From positions 1 through 37,457 of the forward strand of contig NZ_PJPV01000010.1 of NCBI RefSeq assembly GCF_002864045.1: a DNA stretch of 37,457 nucleotides, given 5' to 3'. The notes beneath the pieces were generated by a model, which had not been told where the DNA came from, ran no database searches, and worked only from the letters and a program-made list of their open reading frames with translations. Shown here one piece after another: positions 19,601 through 27,988 of this stretch. Positions within the stretch are counted from its first letter, which is position 1; the number at the start of each line of letters is the position of its first letter. A program made the position numbers and the translations under genes. The DNA is from Endozoicomonas acroporae (GTDB lineage Bacteria > Pseudomonadota > Gammaproteobacteria > Pseudomonadales > Endozoicomonadaceae).

Positions 19601-22600
19601 CGGCTCCGTTCTCACCGGAACTGAATTCGTCGATGAATACCACTGATGTGTCACTGACTCCGTCAGGCATGGCAAGCACAGAGGCATTGTCATCCAACAC
19701 CACGGCTCCGTTCTCACCGGAACCGAGTTCGACGATGAATACCACTGATGTGTCCATGACGCCATCCGGGATGACAGGCACTCAAACATTGTCATCCAAC
19801 ACCACGGCTCCGTTCTCACCGGAACTGAGTTCGTCGATGAATACCACCGATGTGTCCATGACGCCATCCGGAATGGCCAGCACTCAAACATTGTCATCCA
19901 GCACCACGGCACCGCTCTCACCGGAGATCAGTTCATCGATTGATGCCACCGAGGCATCAGAAAACTTAACAGAGACTACGAAAGAACCGTCAACGTCGTT
20001 AAAAATAGCGTCGTCGTCTGCCGCACAAACCACCTCCACCGCAACGCTCCCATCGTCCTCCACCACCGACGATGCGGAAACCGACACCGCCCGGCGGGTA
20101 TCCAGTACGCCCGCCGAGCCGGTTACAACCCCCACCACCTCCCCGGTCACTGAAAGCCACCCAGAGCCGATGGGGCCACAGGACAGAAAGCTGTTGAAAC
20201 TGTATGCGGAGCGGGGACAGCAAATCCATGAGGCCTATACCTCGCGAATAAACGTCATCGAAAATAACAATGCCCAGGCAATGGAGAAGATCAAACCCGG
20301 TGATGAAGAGATAGAAATCAACGGCAAGACCTATCTTAAATGGCCGGTGCAGCGTCTGCTGTGTTGTGCCCACGGCCTACAGGCTATGGACCGGCAGCTC
20401 AGGGACAACTTCCTGATTATCAGCAGTCTTGCCCGGCAATGCATCCGCTATGATGCCAGCCATGATCCAACCATGCAGCCTGGCGCGAACGTCGGGCATC
20501 CTGCCCGGGAGGCCATTATTGCCGATCTGGTCAACCAGTTCCTGAATATGTATGCGCAGTACGGCGAAGCCCGTTTCAATATGATCAAGGCTACCGACTT
20601 TGCCCTGGATGAGACGGCAGAGTCAGAGATATTCCAGGGTTTCAACGCCCGGAGCATGGATAGCACGGTCAACGCCCTGTTGCACCAGCCTTCCGGCTTG
20701 TCGGCCCCGTTTCGGGACTTTCTCCGGGGGCTGGCAGATAGCCTGGATCATGAGCCACTGGACAACGATCTCAGGGCGCCCCGGCCGGACCGGCACCTGT
20801 TGCAGGCCATACACAATACCACCGTCGCGGATGATGAGTTTACCTTGCCACAAGCCAGGCTGGACCCCGGCGATGTGGCTGCCACCAACCGGATCATCCG
20901 GGCTGAGCAGGCCCACTTTATCGCCAACATGGGAGAGCTGGAAGACAGGGAATATTTTCCGATCGATTACCAGAAGATATTCCAGAACCCCGCAGACTAT
21001 GAGGCGGTGTTCCAGGGTCAGGACACCATTCCCTGCCACTTGGCTGAACCGGGACTGGCTGACATCTCGGCCCTGACCCGGCTTTTATCACCTCCTCAGC
21101 TATCCACTTCACAGCCATCCACTTCGCCACTATCCACTTCACAGCTATCCACTTCGCCACAACCCGCATCCACTTCCCAAACACCAACAGCTCACCTTGA
21201 GGCGACCCCGTCGGCCTTTAACGATCGTACCGACGCTGAGTCATCGTCACCAACGATCGTACCCAGTCAAACCGCTCAACCGGTTGCAACTTCCACCGCC
21301 TCCGTCACTGACAGTCGCCCGGCGCAGGTGGGCCCGCAGGGCAAAAAACTGCTGAAACTTTATGCGGACCGGGGCCAGGCGATCCATGACCGCTATATGT
21401 GGCAGATAAACGACATCAAAAATAACAATGTCCGGGCGATGCAGGCCATCGAGGACGACAGTGGTGAAGAGATAACCATCAACGACCGGATTTACCTTGA
21501 ATGGCCCCTTGAACGGCTGGTGTGTTGTGCCCACGGCCTGCGGGCCATGGACAAGCTGCTCCGGGATAACTTCCTGACCATCAGCAGCCTTGCCCAACAA
21601 TGCCTCAGCTATGATGCCAGCCGTGGCCTGACCATGAACCCACAAGCGCCCGGGGAAAACCTGGCCCGGGAGATCATTGTTGATAACCTGGTCAACCGGT
21701 TCCTGACTATGTACTCACAGTTGGCACAGGCGCGCTCTCAGATGATCCTGGCCACCGGGTTTCCCAAGGAAGAGACCTCCGAGGCCGGGATTTTCCAGGG
21801 GTTTAATGCCCGGGGCATGGATAACACGGTCAATGCCCTGTTGCGTGATGCCTCCGGGGTGTCCGCACCGTTCCGGGAGGTTCTGCGGGGGGTGGCGGAC
21901 TATCTGGACAGGCAGATCACGGAGGAGCGCCTCAACGATGGTAACGATCTGCGTACCCCGGGGCTGGATGAGCAACTGATGTCGGTGATACACAATACCA
22001 CCGTCGCCGACAATGAGTTCACCTTGCCGTCGGGCTGGCTGGAACGCGGGGACCTTGATGCGACCAACCGGATCATCGGGGCTGAGCAGGACCGTTTCAT
22101 TACCAACATGGGGGTATATAGAGACTGGAGTCACTTCCCGATTGATTACCCGAAGATCTTCCAGAACCCCACAGATTATGATGCCGTGTTCCACAATGAC
22201 GACACCGTTCCCTGCCATTACAGCGAATCGGGACTGGACGACACGTCGGCCCTGGCGTCGCTGCTTTCCCGCCCTCCGGCTACGTCACCGTTCACCGTGA
22301 CTGAGCGGAAACTGCTGAAGGGGTATGCTGACCAGACCACGGCAGTCTATGCCGACTATGCCCACCAGGCCGAGGCCATAAAGCAGCAGAACCGGGAGAT
22401 GATGGCAGCCATACCTGCGGAGGAGTCAGACTCAATGACCTGGCCGGAAAAACGACAGGTGTGCTGCGTCAACTTGCTGGAGACACTGGAGAGGCAGTTC
22501 CGGGACAGCTTCCTGAACATGACCAGTACCGCGGGGCAGTATCTCCGCTATGATGACGATCAGGATGACCACCAACCCGGCGGTACCCCGGGCCAGAACG

Positions 22601-25600
22601 CCACCGAAGTGTCGATCTTCAAGAATCTGGCGAACCAGTTCCAGAACCTGTATGCGCTCTACAGTGCTGCCCGTTATGACATGGTCAAGGCCACCGGATT
22701 CGCAGGCGAGGCAACAGAGGATGATCGCTTCCACGGTTACAATGCCGGGGCCGTTGCCGGGGCCGTTACCGGGCTGCTGGCGAGATCGGTCAGGATGTCG
22801 GCCCCCATCCGGGAGATACTGCAAACGCTTGAGAGCACTCTGGCCCATGACCATGAGGATCACCGCACTAACGATAGGCGTCCCCCGCAGCCGGATACCG
22901 CACTGCAGCAGACGCTGGAAAATGTCCGGGTAGCGGATGATGAGTTTAACTTGTCACCACCCATGCTGGACGCCCGGGATGTAACGGTGATCAATGACAT
23001 CATCCTGGCCGAGCGCAAAGCTTATTTTCAGAACACGCGAGCACTCAGGGATGAGCGTTTCGTGAAGTTCAGCGACGTGTTCGACAATACGACGGATTTG
23101 CAAAATCAGTTGTACGGCGAGCAGCTTCCCTGCCCGACCAGCGAGCAGGGGCTGGCCGACACCTCGGCGCTGAGCGAACTGCTGGCACGGGCTGCCGACC
23201 AGGCACCTAAAATCACGGCCGCCGGGAAAAAACTGCTGAAATTGTATGCCGACCGCGCCACACAATCCTACCGTGCCTATGGCCAGCGCCTCAGCACTAT
23301 CCAGAGTGCCAATACCCGGGCAGTGCGGGATATCAAGAAGAGTGATAACACCCTCATTCACGAGGGCCGGGAATACCCGCAATGGTCGCTGGCACGACTG
23401 GTGTGCTGTGCCCAGGGCCTGCAGGCGATGGACCGGACACTCAGGAACACGTTCCTCTCGGATCTGAGCCTGGCCGATCAGTGTATTCGCCATGATGCCT
23501 CCCATAGCCTCACCCTGGGGCCGGATGCGAGCGGCGAGAACCCCACCCGGGAGGCCATGATTGACAATCTGGTCAACCAGTTCCTGAACCTGTATTCACA
23601 GTACGGAGAAGCCCGGTTCAATATGATCAAAGCCACTGGGTTCTCCAAGGAGGAGGCGGCAGAGTCACCGGTTTTCCCGGGAGTTAACGCCCAGAACCTG
23701 GCGACCGAGGTCCATTATCTGTTGGATACCACGACCGGATTGTCCGCACCGTTGCGGGACGTTCTCCGGGGGGTGGCGACCTATCTGGATAACCAGGTCA
23801 CCGGGGATGACGATAATGATCTGCGCCTGCCACAGGCTGATCATCAACTGTTGCAGATCATTGACAATACCACCGTCGTTGATGATGAGTACACCTTGCC
23901 GCCAGCAACGGAGGTTCCTGGCGATAGGAGCGCAGTCAGCCAGCTCATCCGGAATGAGAAAGTCGGCTACCTGACCATGTTGGGAGAACTGGAAAACCGG
24001 GAGGATTTCCCCAGTGATTTTGCCATTATATTCCAACAGCCCGATGCCTATGCGGAGTATTTCCCGGAGGAAGCGTTCCCGCAGTGCCAGGGTGACTCGC
24101 GCAAACGTCGCCAGCTGGACAGCCATCTCTCTGGCAAGCCGACGCCTCCCCGGGGTGAGCCCGCCAATGACCACCGTGACCCGGCCACTGCCGGAGCCAC
24201 CCGTTACGGAGGAGTGTTGTCGGCGCTGCGTGGTGGCCTGTCCTGGCTGACCGGTAGCGCCGGAGCCACCGCTAATCAACCGCAGGGAGCAGCGCAGATC
24301 ACTGCCGGGCAAAGCCATCAACGACAGGAGTCCACCGACAACCAGCCGGCCAGCAGAGTCAGGCCGGTAACGCACAGCGTCAACAACAGCCTGGCTCTGG
24401 CCGGGTTGCTGGTGTCCCGGGCCACGGACCGTCCCATCCAGCCTGACACACTGGCTCATGGTGAGAGGCACCGGACTGATACGGCGGCACAGCCCTTTGA
24501 CTGCTTGCCGGGCATGCGGCTGCTCACGGGTAGCATGCGGGTTGCCCGGCAGCTGCACAGCGAAGTGTCGGCTTTTCTGCAGCAGCTCAACCAGCAGCGA
24601 ATACAACCGGATGCGGCCTGGCAAACCGATGACCTGCTGAATATGGCCATCGCCATGGTCACCAATCAGGCGCAACCGACCAGCTGCACCGAGGAGTTTC
24701 TGTTCGAAGTGCTGTTCTCGCCCAGACTGGGGGTTGAGCATGAACGCACCACCAATATTTTCGACAGCGATGGACGGGTCCGGGGCACCAGTGGTGGTGC
24801 CATCTTCTTTGGCGGGGAGCAAACCCGGCCGAGCCAGTCAGGCCCGGCCAGAGATCTTGGCCAGTGCATGCTGAACGCCATGGCAGACCGTCAACTGGAA
24901 CAGATGACCGCAGCATCCCGGACGGCTGACGTCGGCCCGTTACTCAGTGGCGCACTGCGTGATGCCATTGTTGACCGGGCCAGCCAGTTTCAGGAACTGC
25001 AAAGAGCGGCTGTGTCTGCCAGGCATTCGGTGGGATTGTTCAGCCAGCTGCCCGACTGGCTGGGCGCCAGCAGTGGCAACTACAGCAGCCGCCGCGATCA
25101 GCTGTACCGAAGACTGGAACAGCGGCTGACCCCGGTTACCAGCCCGGGGGCCGTTCAGGCGGGTAATGCCTGTCTCAGCCAGCTGGAAGCGGGTGATTAT
25201 GGCTCGGCCCGGGCATCCTTCTTTGCGCTGTCGGACCAGCAGCAGCAACAGGCCATCCAGTCACTGACAAGGATGCCGGACTGTTTTGGACTGGAGCCCC
25301 AGTGGGATGATCCGGCTCCCAGAGACAGCCAGAGTGCCTGGCAACGCTTCACCGCCCTGTACGACAGCAAGATGGGCGTTCAGGAAGAGGCGATGAACCG
25401 CCTGAAGCTGATGTCGATGGTCACTGCTGGCAAGGTGACCGGGCAATACGACGAGGCGCAACAACTGGTGGCACACATTATTGACCTGCTGCCAACCCGG
25501 GACAATGCCAGCCAGCGATCCTGCCAGGAGACGGCAGAGTGCGCCCGGCCGCCAGTGTTCCAGCAGCACCAGTACGACCGGGGCACCATAAACGACATGC

Positions 25601-25818
25601 TCAGTGCTTATAAAACCATCAAGGCAGAAGTCGCCGACCAGTTGCCGCAGTACTTTATCAACCACAATCTGGACAGTGACCTCCAAGAAGAGATCATTAC
25701 CCAGGTGGCGCTGGGCAGTTTGGGGGCCGTGCATGGCAAGCCTGCCGGGCAATGGCAGGCGGAAATAGCAGCGCGGCTGCAAACCGAAGCGGAGGAGTTT
25801 GCCCAGACTCCGGTTTAA
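13666..25818 (+). CDS. Giant modular repeat protein (4050 aa), host-interaction candidate
   Basis: No family recognised. N-terminus: no signal peptide, with (H/D)DDKK(F/L)P repeats at residues 20-55. Residues ~85-590 are mucin-like Ser/Thr/Ala-rich. An alpha-helical region (~600-1300) follows, with RSKR at 721-724. One hydrophobic Gly-rich segment lies at ~1319-1338, a basic RG/KG-rich stretch at ~1410-1435, RRKR at 1440-1443, and strong hydrophobic segments at ~1466-1513 followed by an acidic run. Twelve 34-aa Ser/Thr repeats fill 1689-2098. Four ~300-aa homologous domains lie at about 2169-2474, 2556-2867, 2876-3175 and 3181-3478, each with a Cys-Cys pair near its start. RKRR follows at 3479-3482, then a ~570-aa helical C-terminal region. 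The start codon has only a weak ribosome site. The second half looks clearly richer in G+C than the first 1.5 kb, suggesting mosaic origin. Adhesin, toxin or effector are all possible. Confidence 0.85.
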   Translation: MHLRFPVKPTNPGFLPHPPHDNKKFPHDDDKKLPDDDKKFPDDPDKKLPHDRAKPTRVFHSRQVANDKKTGKTKLAQGSQDQTSHFVQSASSSFSPRQTKSIHSSAAVPIDSATSITASASSSNTAKASTSASTSESPTGSLNSATSKTTSASRLNPANDSTSASAAGPINSATSITASVSSSNSVKTSTSFESAAGSINSKTSTTTSASNSNPAKASTSESAAGSISSATSKTASVGHSNPANASTSPGASSVQTATATMSEAMKGSVSDNAASATSANSPSVNSESGSVQASASASVLTAITSAYLATSSLARSPVTTQGRFSSDYKTAVSSSDSSLESIKHTATAHDAAGSVKTTDSVFTATSAHRPASLSGSVSNPLAASVSTHSHASGSAGPSATISINDMGETGEYSVTSMGLSGSVKSAASTHATGMHSLPSLHSSATAMNATTAFPARSSLTGSGKGTVAANASATSTTASPGSVSVVASPIGMSAASFNYASPTVVDSASASATVQDFASASATVQDFASASPTVQDSASASITTAPILLPTSTPTLVNTLPPWTDSINPAHSLGGITDIAPARTTLALSSSLAATNLTLDQQLTAIVDDMGKSTNLGMFENDLVYFQQLFPTLNFTELVTFVKDSARNFAGYMLLEGIEAFAQTLNGTFTNATFPNATFPDVARHYFDIVAAGVDDIIHEFNTTIAPDRNTSSTTVAPHHRSKRMILSEPDFLSRISRLIEAEEAVTADDMVPQLMEFLRGFSAMRKEFTLTVQRGVAGDPDAIALANQLRQPLEMANHLQQYESEVFELLWSNNFEELGRLVFKVNALSYFSAVAPPQLRDMMESLRLMVSNMIQYLQRINLGTTNPSTFTVKIADLTNFCLIWNPLRLMLRNQQLAEGVCLADVVSLTVASQEGISVSSSLNTLVNAIFLGAGYARLPALVRTILQEIALKNSASSPVSLWRTLGLKSASYYLSKIHQKFDAFSLRSNGSQVFLTIQSMLSKMVAAFNAKAAQLPAGEDVTVLFSVDPRTEHVIFAKMQRVNNQLSLTTSDIAGYLLSASADSMEHLVARAMRMLRPLAQQYGLGLTQPAPVANGLGIGHLYQPTDAEIAEWADLAPIPTSALTLKQILTKPVTELEALDKAATKALAKEYIHKVTSADGLKKLKLSQKLTEQDLLPAPSSLQVTTADPLIMQMREVISVLDDALANNTPVPEAIKKLNAHIMAKTSHSLLARAKATAGEQPDPVPGPSGVAQGVSNLDDFQYSMQMMVLQDAINAIAPEVPGAALLAHPSAGAVPQSSGGQPSGGTDEGLSAATKAGIAVGSVGGTLGTVASGAFIKRLASNGGDAAAEDLAASVGESATEEFVPETEVLKSLGDGLKTNVEELMKTAPAPPNHDPGGKDWTHDDTGNRGKGSRGRGRGSRGKGKGSRIRLKEPACRRKRAVEGTGRGCADPDELYRKAIKRLVAEGVVAVSAPTLMASLAETLAVAFLTEQLIMIIAAAVGIGLAAWTGYEVYEFIEEQKEKNKGDDDDSDFTTGDDKPTGHHDSSGGSGNRGTAPPSVSSSVSSSISLTTGQPPITGLQPPTGRPGSNPEFVTNSSHPVTPQIIPGNSSLVAPGITASEASLTTALWSDTAAPALVAGLSSSASPIEATPRQSESTRAQALSANTTVPIGAESGSSVNTIKTSLSPSEMASSQAVSSRTMARTSPEMSSSMNTTEASLSPSEMSGTQRLSSSTTAPFSPGLSSSMSITDVSMTPSGMAGTQRLSSSTTAPFSPELSSSMNTTDVSMTPSGMAGTQTLSSNTTTPFSPELSSLMNTTDVSMTPSGMASTQTQTLLSNTAAPFSPELSSSMNATDVSMTPSGMASTQTLSSNTTAPFSPELSSSMNTTDVSMTPSGMASTQTLSSNTTAPFSPELSSSMNTTDVSVTPSGMASTQALSSNTTAPFSPGLSSSVNTTDVSLTPSDMASTQALSSNTTAPFSPELNSSMNTTDVSLTPSGMASTEALSSNTTAPFSPEPSSTMNTTDVSMTPSGMTGTQTLSSNTTAPFSPELSSSMNTTDVSMTPSGMASTQTLSSSTTAPLSPEISSSIDATEASENLTETTKEPSTSLKIASSSAAQTTSTATLPSSSTTDDAETDTARRVSSTPAEPVTTPTTSPVTESHPEPMGPQDRKLLKLYAERGQQIHEAYTSRINVIENNNAQAMEKIKPGDEEIEINGKTYLKWPVQRLLCCAHGLQAMDRQLRDNFLIISSLARQCIRYDASHDPTMQPGANVGHPAREAIIADLVNQFLNMYAQYGEARFNMIKATDFALDETAESEIFQGFNARSMDSTVNALLHQPSGLSAPFRDFLRGLADSLDHEPLDNDLRAPRPDRHLLQAIHNTTVADDEFTLPQARLDPGDVAATNRIIRAEQAHFIANMGELEDREYFPIDYQKIFQNPADYEAVFQGQDTIPCHLAEPGLADISALTRLLSPPQLSTSQPSTSPLSTSQLSTSPQPASTSQTPTAHLEATPSAFNDRTDAESSSPTIVPSQTAQPVATSTASVTDSRPAQVGPQGKKLLKLYADRGQAIHDRYMWQINDIKNNNVRAMQAIEDDSGEEITINDRIYLEWPLERLVCCAHGLRAMDKLLRDNFLTISSLAQQCLSYDASRGLTMNPQAPGENLAREIIVDNLVNRFLTMYSQLAQARSQMILATGFPKEETSEAGIFQGFNARGMDNTVNALLRDASGVSAPFREVLRGVADYLDRQITEERLNDGNDLRTPGLDEQLMSVIHNTTVADNEFTLPSGWLERGDLDATNRIIGAEQDRFITNMGVYRDWSHFPIDYPKIFQNPTDYDAVFHNDDTVPCHYSESGLDDTSALASLLSRPPATSPFTVTERKLLKGYADQTTAVYADYAHQAEAIKQQNREMMAAIPAEESDSMTWPEKRQVCCVNLLETLERQFRDSFLNMTSTAGQYLRYDDDQDDHQPGGTPGQNATEVSIFKNLANQFQNLYALYSAARYDMVKATGFAGEATEDDRFHGYNAGAVAGAVTGLLARSVRMSAPIREILQTLESTLAHDHEDHRTNDRRPPQPDTALQQTLENVRVADDEFNLSPPMLDARDVTVINDIILAERKAYFQNTRALRDERFVKFSDVFDNTTDLQNQLYGEQLPCPTSEQGLADTSALSELLARAADQAPKITAAGKKLLKLYADRATQSYRAYGQRLSTIQSANTRAVRDIKKSDNTLIHEGREYPQWSLARLVCCAQGLQAMDRTLRNTFLSDLSLADQCIRHDASHSLTLGPDASGENPTREAMIDNLVNQFLNLYSQYGEARFNMIKATGFSKEEAAESPVFPGVNAQNLATEVHYLLDTTTGLSAPLRDVLRGVATYLDNQVTGDDDNDLRLPQADHQLLQIIDNTTVVDDEYTLPPATEVPGDRSAVSQLIRNEKVGYLTMLGELENREDFPSDFAIIFQQPDAYAEYFPEEAFPQCQGDSRKRRQLDSHLSGKPTPPRGEPANDHRDPATAGATRYGGVLSALRGGLSWLTGSAGATANQPQGAAQITAGQSHQRQESTDNQPASRVRPVTHSVNNSLALAGLLVSRATDRPIQPDTLAHGERHRTDTAAQPFDCLPGMRLLTGSMRVARQLHSEVSAFLQQLNQQRIQPDAAWQTDDLLNMAIAMVTNQAQPTSCTEEFLFEVLFSPRLGVEHERTTNIFDSDGRVRGTSGGAIFFGGEQTRPSQSGPARDLGQCMLNAMADRQLEQMTAASRTADVGPLLSGALRDAIVDRASQFQELQRAAVSARHSVGLFSQLPDWLGASSGNYSSRRDQLYRRLEQRLTPVTSPGAVQAGNACLSQLEAGDYGSARASFFALSDQQQQQAIQSLTRMPDCFGLEPQWDDPAPRDSQSAWQRFTALYDSKMGVQEEAMNRLKLMSMVTAGKVTGQYDEAQQLVAHIIDLLPTRDNASQRSCQETAECARPPVFQQHQYDRGTINDMLSAYKTIKAEVADQLPQYFINHNLDSDLQEEIITQVALGSLGAVHGKPAGQWQAEIAARLQTEAEEFAQTPV
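13723..13830 (+). repeat. Short Asp/Lys-coding repeats at the 5' end of the giant gene
   Basis: About five imperfect 21-24-bp units based on GATGATGATAAAAAACTTCCT. They encode (H/D)DDKK(F/L)P. Confidence 0.75.
15157..15294 (+). repeat. 30-bp tandem repeats in the giant gene
   Basis: The 30-bp unit starting GCTTCTGCAAGCGCGACT is repeated nearly perfectly at 15187, 15217 and 15247, with diverged partial copies on both sides. Each unit encodes ASASATVQDF. Confidence 0.9.
18730..19959 (+). repeat. Twelve 102-bp tandem repeats in the giant gene
   Basis: Twelve head-to-tail copies encode the 34-residue unit (M/L)TPSGMASTQTLSSNTT followed by APFSPELSSSMNTTDVS. Copy 5 has a six-base in-frame insertion. 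The unit holds two N-T-T sequons (lost in a few copies). The first two copies and the last are the most diverged, as expected when central copies are homogenised by recombination. Confidence 0.93.
20170..24099 (+). repeat. Four tandem ~900-bp segments coding for a ~300-aa domain
   Basis: Copies at about 20170-21088, 21331-22266, 22291-23190 and 23206-24099. Shared landmarks in order: a (R/K)KLLK-Y start, a Cys-Cys pair after a basic-hydrophobic pair, R-(D/N)-x-F-L, NQF or NRF-L-x-x-Y, a SAP-(L/F/I)-R motif, an NTTV-D-E-(F/Y) motif (altered in copy 3) and a Pro-Cys near the end. Copies 1, 2 and 4 are closest; copy 3 is the most diverged. Confidence 0.88.
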
Positions 25819-25939
25819 GAAAAAAGCTGAAAATCCTGATAGATACTCAAAGTGAAGCTGCTGTACTATGCGTTTTTTGTAATTTGGTGATACGACGGTT
25901 CACCGTCTTGCTCAGCAATCATTGAATGAAAGGTTTTGC

Positions 25940-27901
25940 ATGTACTTTCGACGTTCCCCTGTTTCCATGGCTGTTTTTGCTGCCCTGGTTTCTGTCAGTG
26001 GTCTGACCTCCGCCGCTACGATTGACCTCCGGGTTGTTGAAACAACCGACCTTCACGCCAATGTTATGGATTTTGATTATTACAAGGGCAAGCCCACCGA
26101 ACAGTTTGGACTTGCCCGTGTCGCAACGCTGGTCAAACAGGCCCGTGCCGAAGTTGACAACAGTGTTCTGGTGGACAATGGCGATCTGTTGCAGGGCTCG
26201 CCAATGGGCGATTACATGGCCGACAAAGGCCTTGAGCAAGGGGATATGCACCCGGTCTACAAAGCCATGAACCTGCTCGATTATGACGTAGGCAATATTG
26301 GTAACCACGAGTTCAATTACGGTCTGGACTTTCTGAATGAAGCCATTAATGATGCCCGCTTCCCCTATATAAGCGCTAACGTAGTGGATGCCAAAACCGG
26401 CAAAAACCTCTACCAGCCTTATCTCATCAAGAGCCAGCAGTTTAAGGATTCCGATGGCAAGCTGCAGACCGTCAAGGTTGGCTACATCGGTTTCGTACCA
26501 CCACAGATCATGCAGTGGGACCGTAAGCATCTTGAAGGAAAAGTGGTCGCTTTCGACATCGTTGAGTCGGCAAAAAAGTTCGTGCCACAAATGAAAGCCG
26601 AAGGGGCTGATATTATCATTGCCATTCCACACTCCGGCATGAGCAGCGAGCCATACAAAGCCATGGCGGAAAACTCCACCTACTATCTATCTCTGGTGGA
26701 AGGCATTGATGCCCTGATGTTTGGTCACTCCCACGGCGTTTTTCCGGCAGAGGCTTATGCTGAGATCCCCGGCGTCGATGTGGAAAAAGGGACGATCAAC
26801 GGCGTACCCGCGGTTATGCCAGGTCGCTGGGGCAGCCATCTGGGGCTGGTTGATTTGCAGCTGGACAACCGCAGTGGCAAATGGGAAGTGGTTGATGCCC
26901 GGGCAACCACTCGCGCTATTTTTAATACCAGGACCAATAGCTCCAAGGCTAAGTCTTACAGGGACATAGTTAACATCATCAAAAAAGAGCACCAGGGCAC
27001 CCTGGAATTTGTTAACCAGCCTATTGGCAAGGCTTCTGATCAGATGTACAGCTATCTGGCACTGGTGCAGGATGACCCCACCGTGCAGATCGTGAACAAT
27101 GCACAGAGAGATTACGTTGAGCGCTTTATCCAGGGCGATCCTGATCTGGAAGGTATTCCTGTTATCTCCGCTGCCGCCCCTTTCAAAGCCGGTGGTCGTA
27201 AAAATGATCCGACTGGCTACACCGAAGTGGAAGCAGGCACCCTGACCTTCCGTAATGCTGCCGACCTGTACCTCTATCCCAATACACTGGTAGCCCTGAA
27301 AGTCACCGGAAAAGAGGTGAAAAACTGGCTGGAGCGCTCTGCAGGTCAGTTCAATCAGATCAATCCTGACAGTACCGAACCACAACCTCTGCTGAACTGG
27401 GATGGTTTCCAGACCTACAACTTTGACGTGATGGATGGGGTTGATTATCAGATTGATGTGACCCAGCCCGCCCGTTTTGATGCCAACGGTATTCAGGTAA
27501 ACGACTCTCACCGTATCATCAACCTGACTTACCAGGGTAAGCCGGTGAAAGCGGACCAGGCATTTATTATCGCTACCAACAACTATCGTGCTTACGGCGG
27601 TGGTAACTTTGCCGGAACGGGGGATAAGTTCGTCGCGTTTGCTTCTCCTGATGAAAACCGAACTGTTCTTTCTGCGTATATTACGGCTCAGACCAAAAAG
27701 AACGGTCAGGTGATTCCAAGTGCTGACAACAACTGGCGTCTGGCACCCATCAGGTCAGACAAAAAATTGAACATTACCTTTGAAACCGGGAACTCCAAAA
27801 GCGCGGAACGTTTCATTGCAAAACAGGCAGCTTATCCCTTGAAAAAGCAGGGACAGGATGAAACAGGTTTTGCGCTGTACCAGATAGATCTGAGCAAATA
27901 A
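25940..27901 (+). CDS. cpdB: 2',3'-cyclic-nucleotide 2'-phosphodiesterase/3'-nucleotidase CpdB (653 aa), periplasmic
   Basis: Periplasmic metallophosphoesterase of the CpdB/UshA group. It hydrolyses 2',3'-cyclic nucleotides and 3'-nucleotides so that nucleosides can be taken up. A signal peptide ([10 protein letters not shown] then a hydrophobic core, cut near residue 25) is clear. Metal-binding motifs: D37-x-H39, D79-N-G-D82, G-N122-H123-E124, H231 and GHSH 262-265. The substrate-binding 5'-nucleotidase C-terminal domain fills ~370-600, with [10 protein letters not shown] and a YGGGNF-type segment. I chose ATG 25940 because AAAGG lies seven bases before it and the signal peptide follows directly; a TTG at 25922 is less likely. 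It is isolated between the giant gene and the NEL ligase gene. Confidence 0.94.
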   Translation: MYFRRSPVSMAVFAALVSVSGLTSAATIDLRVVETTDLHANVMDFDYYKGKPTEQFGLARVATLVKQARAEVDNSVLVDNGDLLQGSPMGDYMADKGLEQGDMHPVYKAMNLLDYDVGNIGNHEFNYGLDFLNEAINDARFPYISANVVDAKTGKNLYQPYLIKSQQFKDSDGKLQTVKVGYIGFVPPQIMQWDRKHLEGKVVAFDIVESAKKFVPQMKAEGADIIIAIPHSGMSSEPYKAMAENSTYYLSLVEGIDALMFGHSHGVFPAEAYAEIPGVDVEKGTINGVPAVMPGRWGSHLGLVDLQLDNRSGKWEVVDARATTRAIFNTRTNSSKAKSYRDIVNIIKKEHQGTLEFVNQPIGKASDQMYSYLALVQDDPTVQIVNNAQRDYVERFIQGDPDLEGIPVISAAAPFKAGGRKNDPTGYTEVEAGTLTFRNAADLYLYPNTLVALKVTGKEVKNWLERSAGQFNQINPDSTEPQPLLNWDGFQTYNFDVMDGVDYQIDVTQPARFDANGIQVNDSHRIINLTYQGKPVKADQAFIIATNNYRAYGGGNFAGTGDKFVAFASPDENRTVLSAYITAQTKKNGQVIPSADNNWRLAPIRSDKKLNITFETGNSKSAERFIAKQAAYPLKKQGQDETGFALYQIDLSK

Positions 27902-27929
27902 TTGCTTGAGATTCATTCCGGGGGGTAGA

Positions 27930-27946
27930 CCGGGCAAAGCGCCCGG
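27930..27946 (+). terminator. GC hairpin after cpdB, possible terminator
   Basis: CCGGGC-AAAGC-GCCCGG lies about 30 bases past the cpdB stop and before the convergent NEL gene. There is no T run, so termination here is uncertain. Confidence 0.4.
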
Positions 27947-27988
27947 CCTGCCTTCTGGCCTGAACCGTTTGATCAGGAAATGCGGAAG

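Noticed and set aside
18730..19959. CRISPR array
   Set aside because: The whole 102-bp unit is conserved and keeps the reading frame; there are no unique spacers.
18756..20373. Set of minus-strand frames with repeated protein sequence
   Set aside because: They are antisense reflections of the 102-bp repeats and of the start of the ~300-aa domains.
23665..24822. 385-codon minus-strand frame
   Set aside because: Antisense to the fourth domain copy and C-terminal region of the giant protein; no ribosome site or recognisable domain.
26687..27511. 274-codon minus-strand frame
   Set aside because: Antisense to cpdB within its conserved domain.
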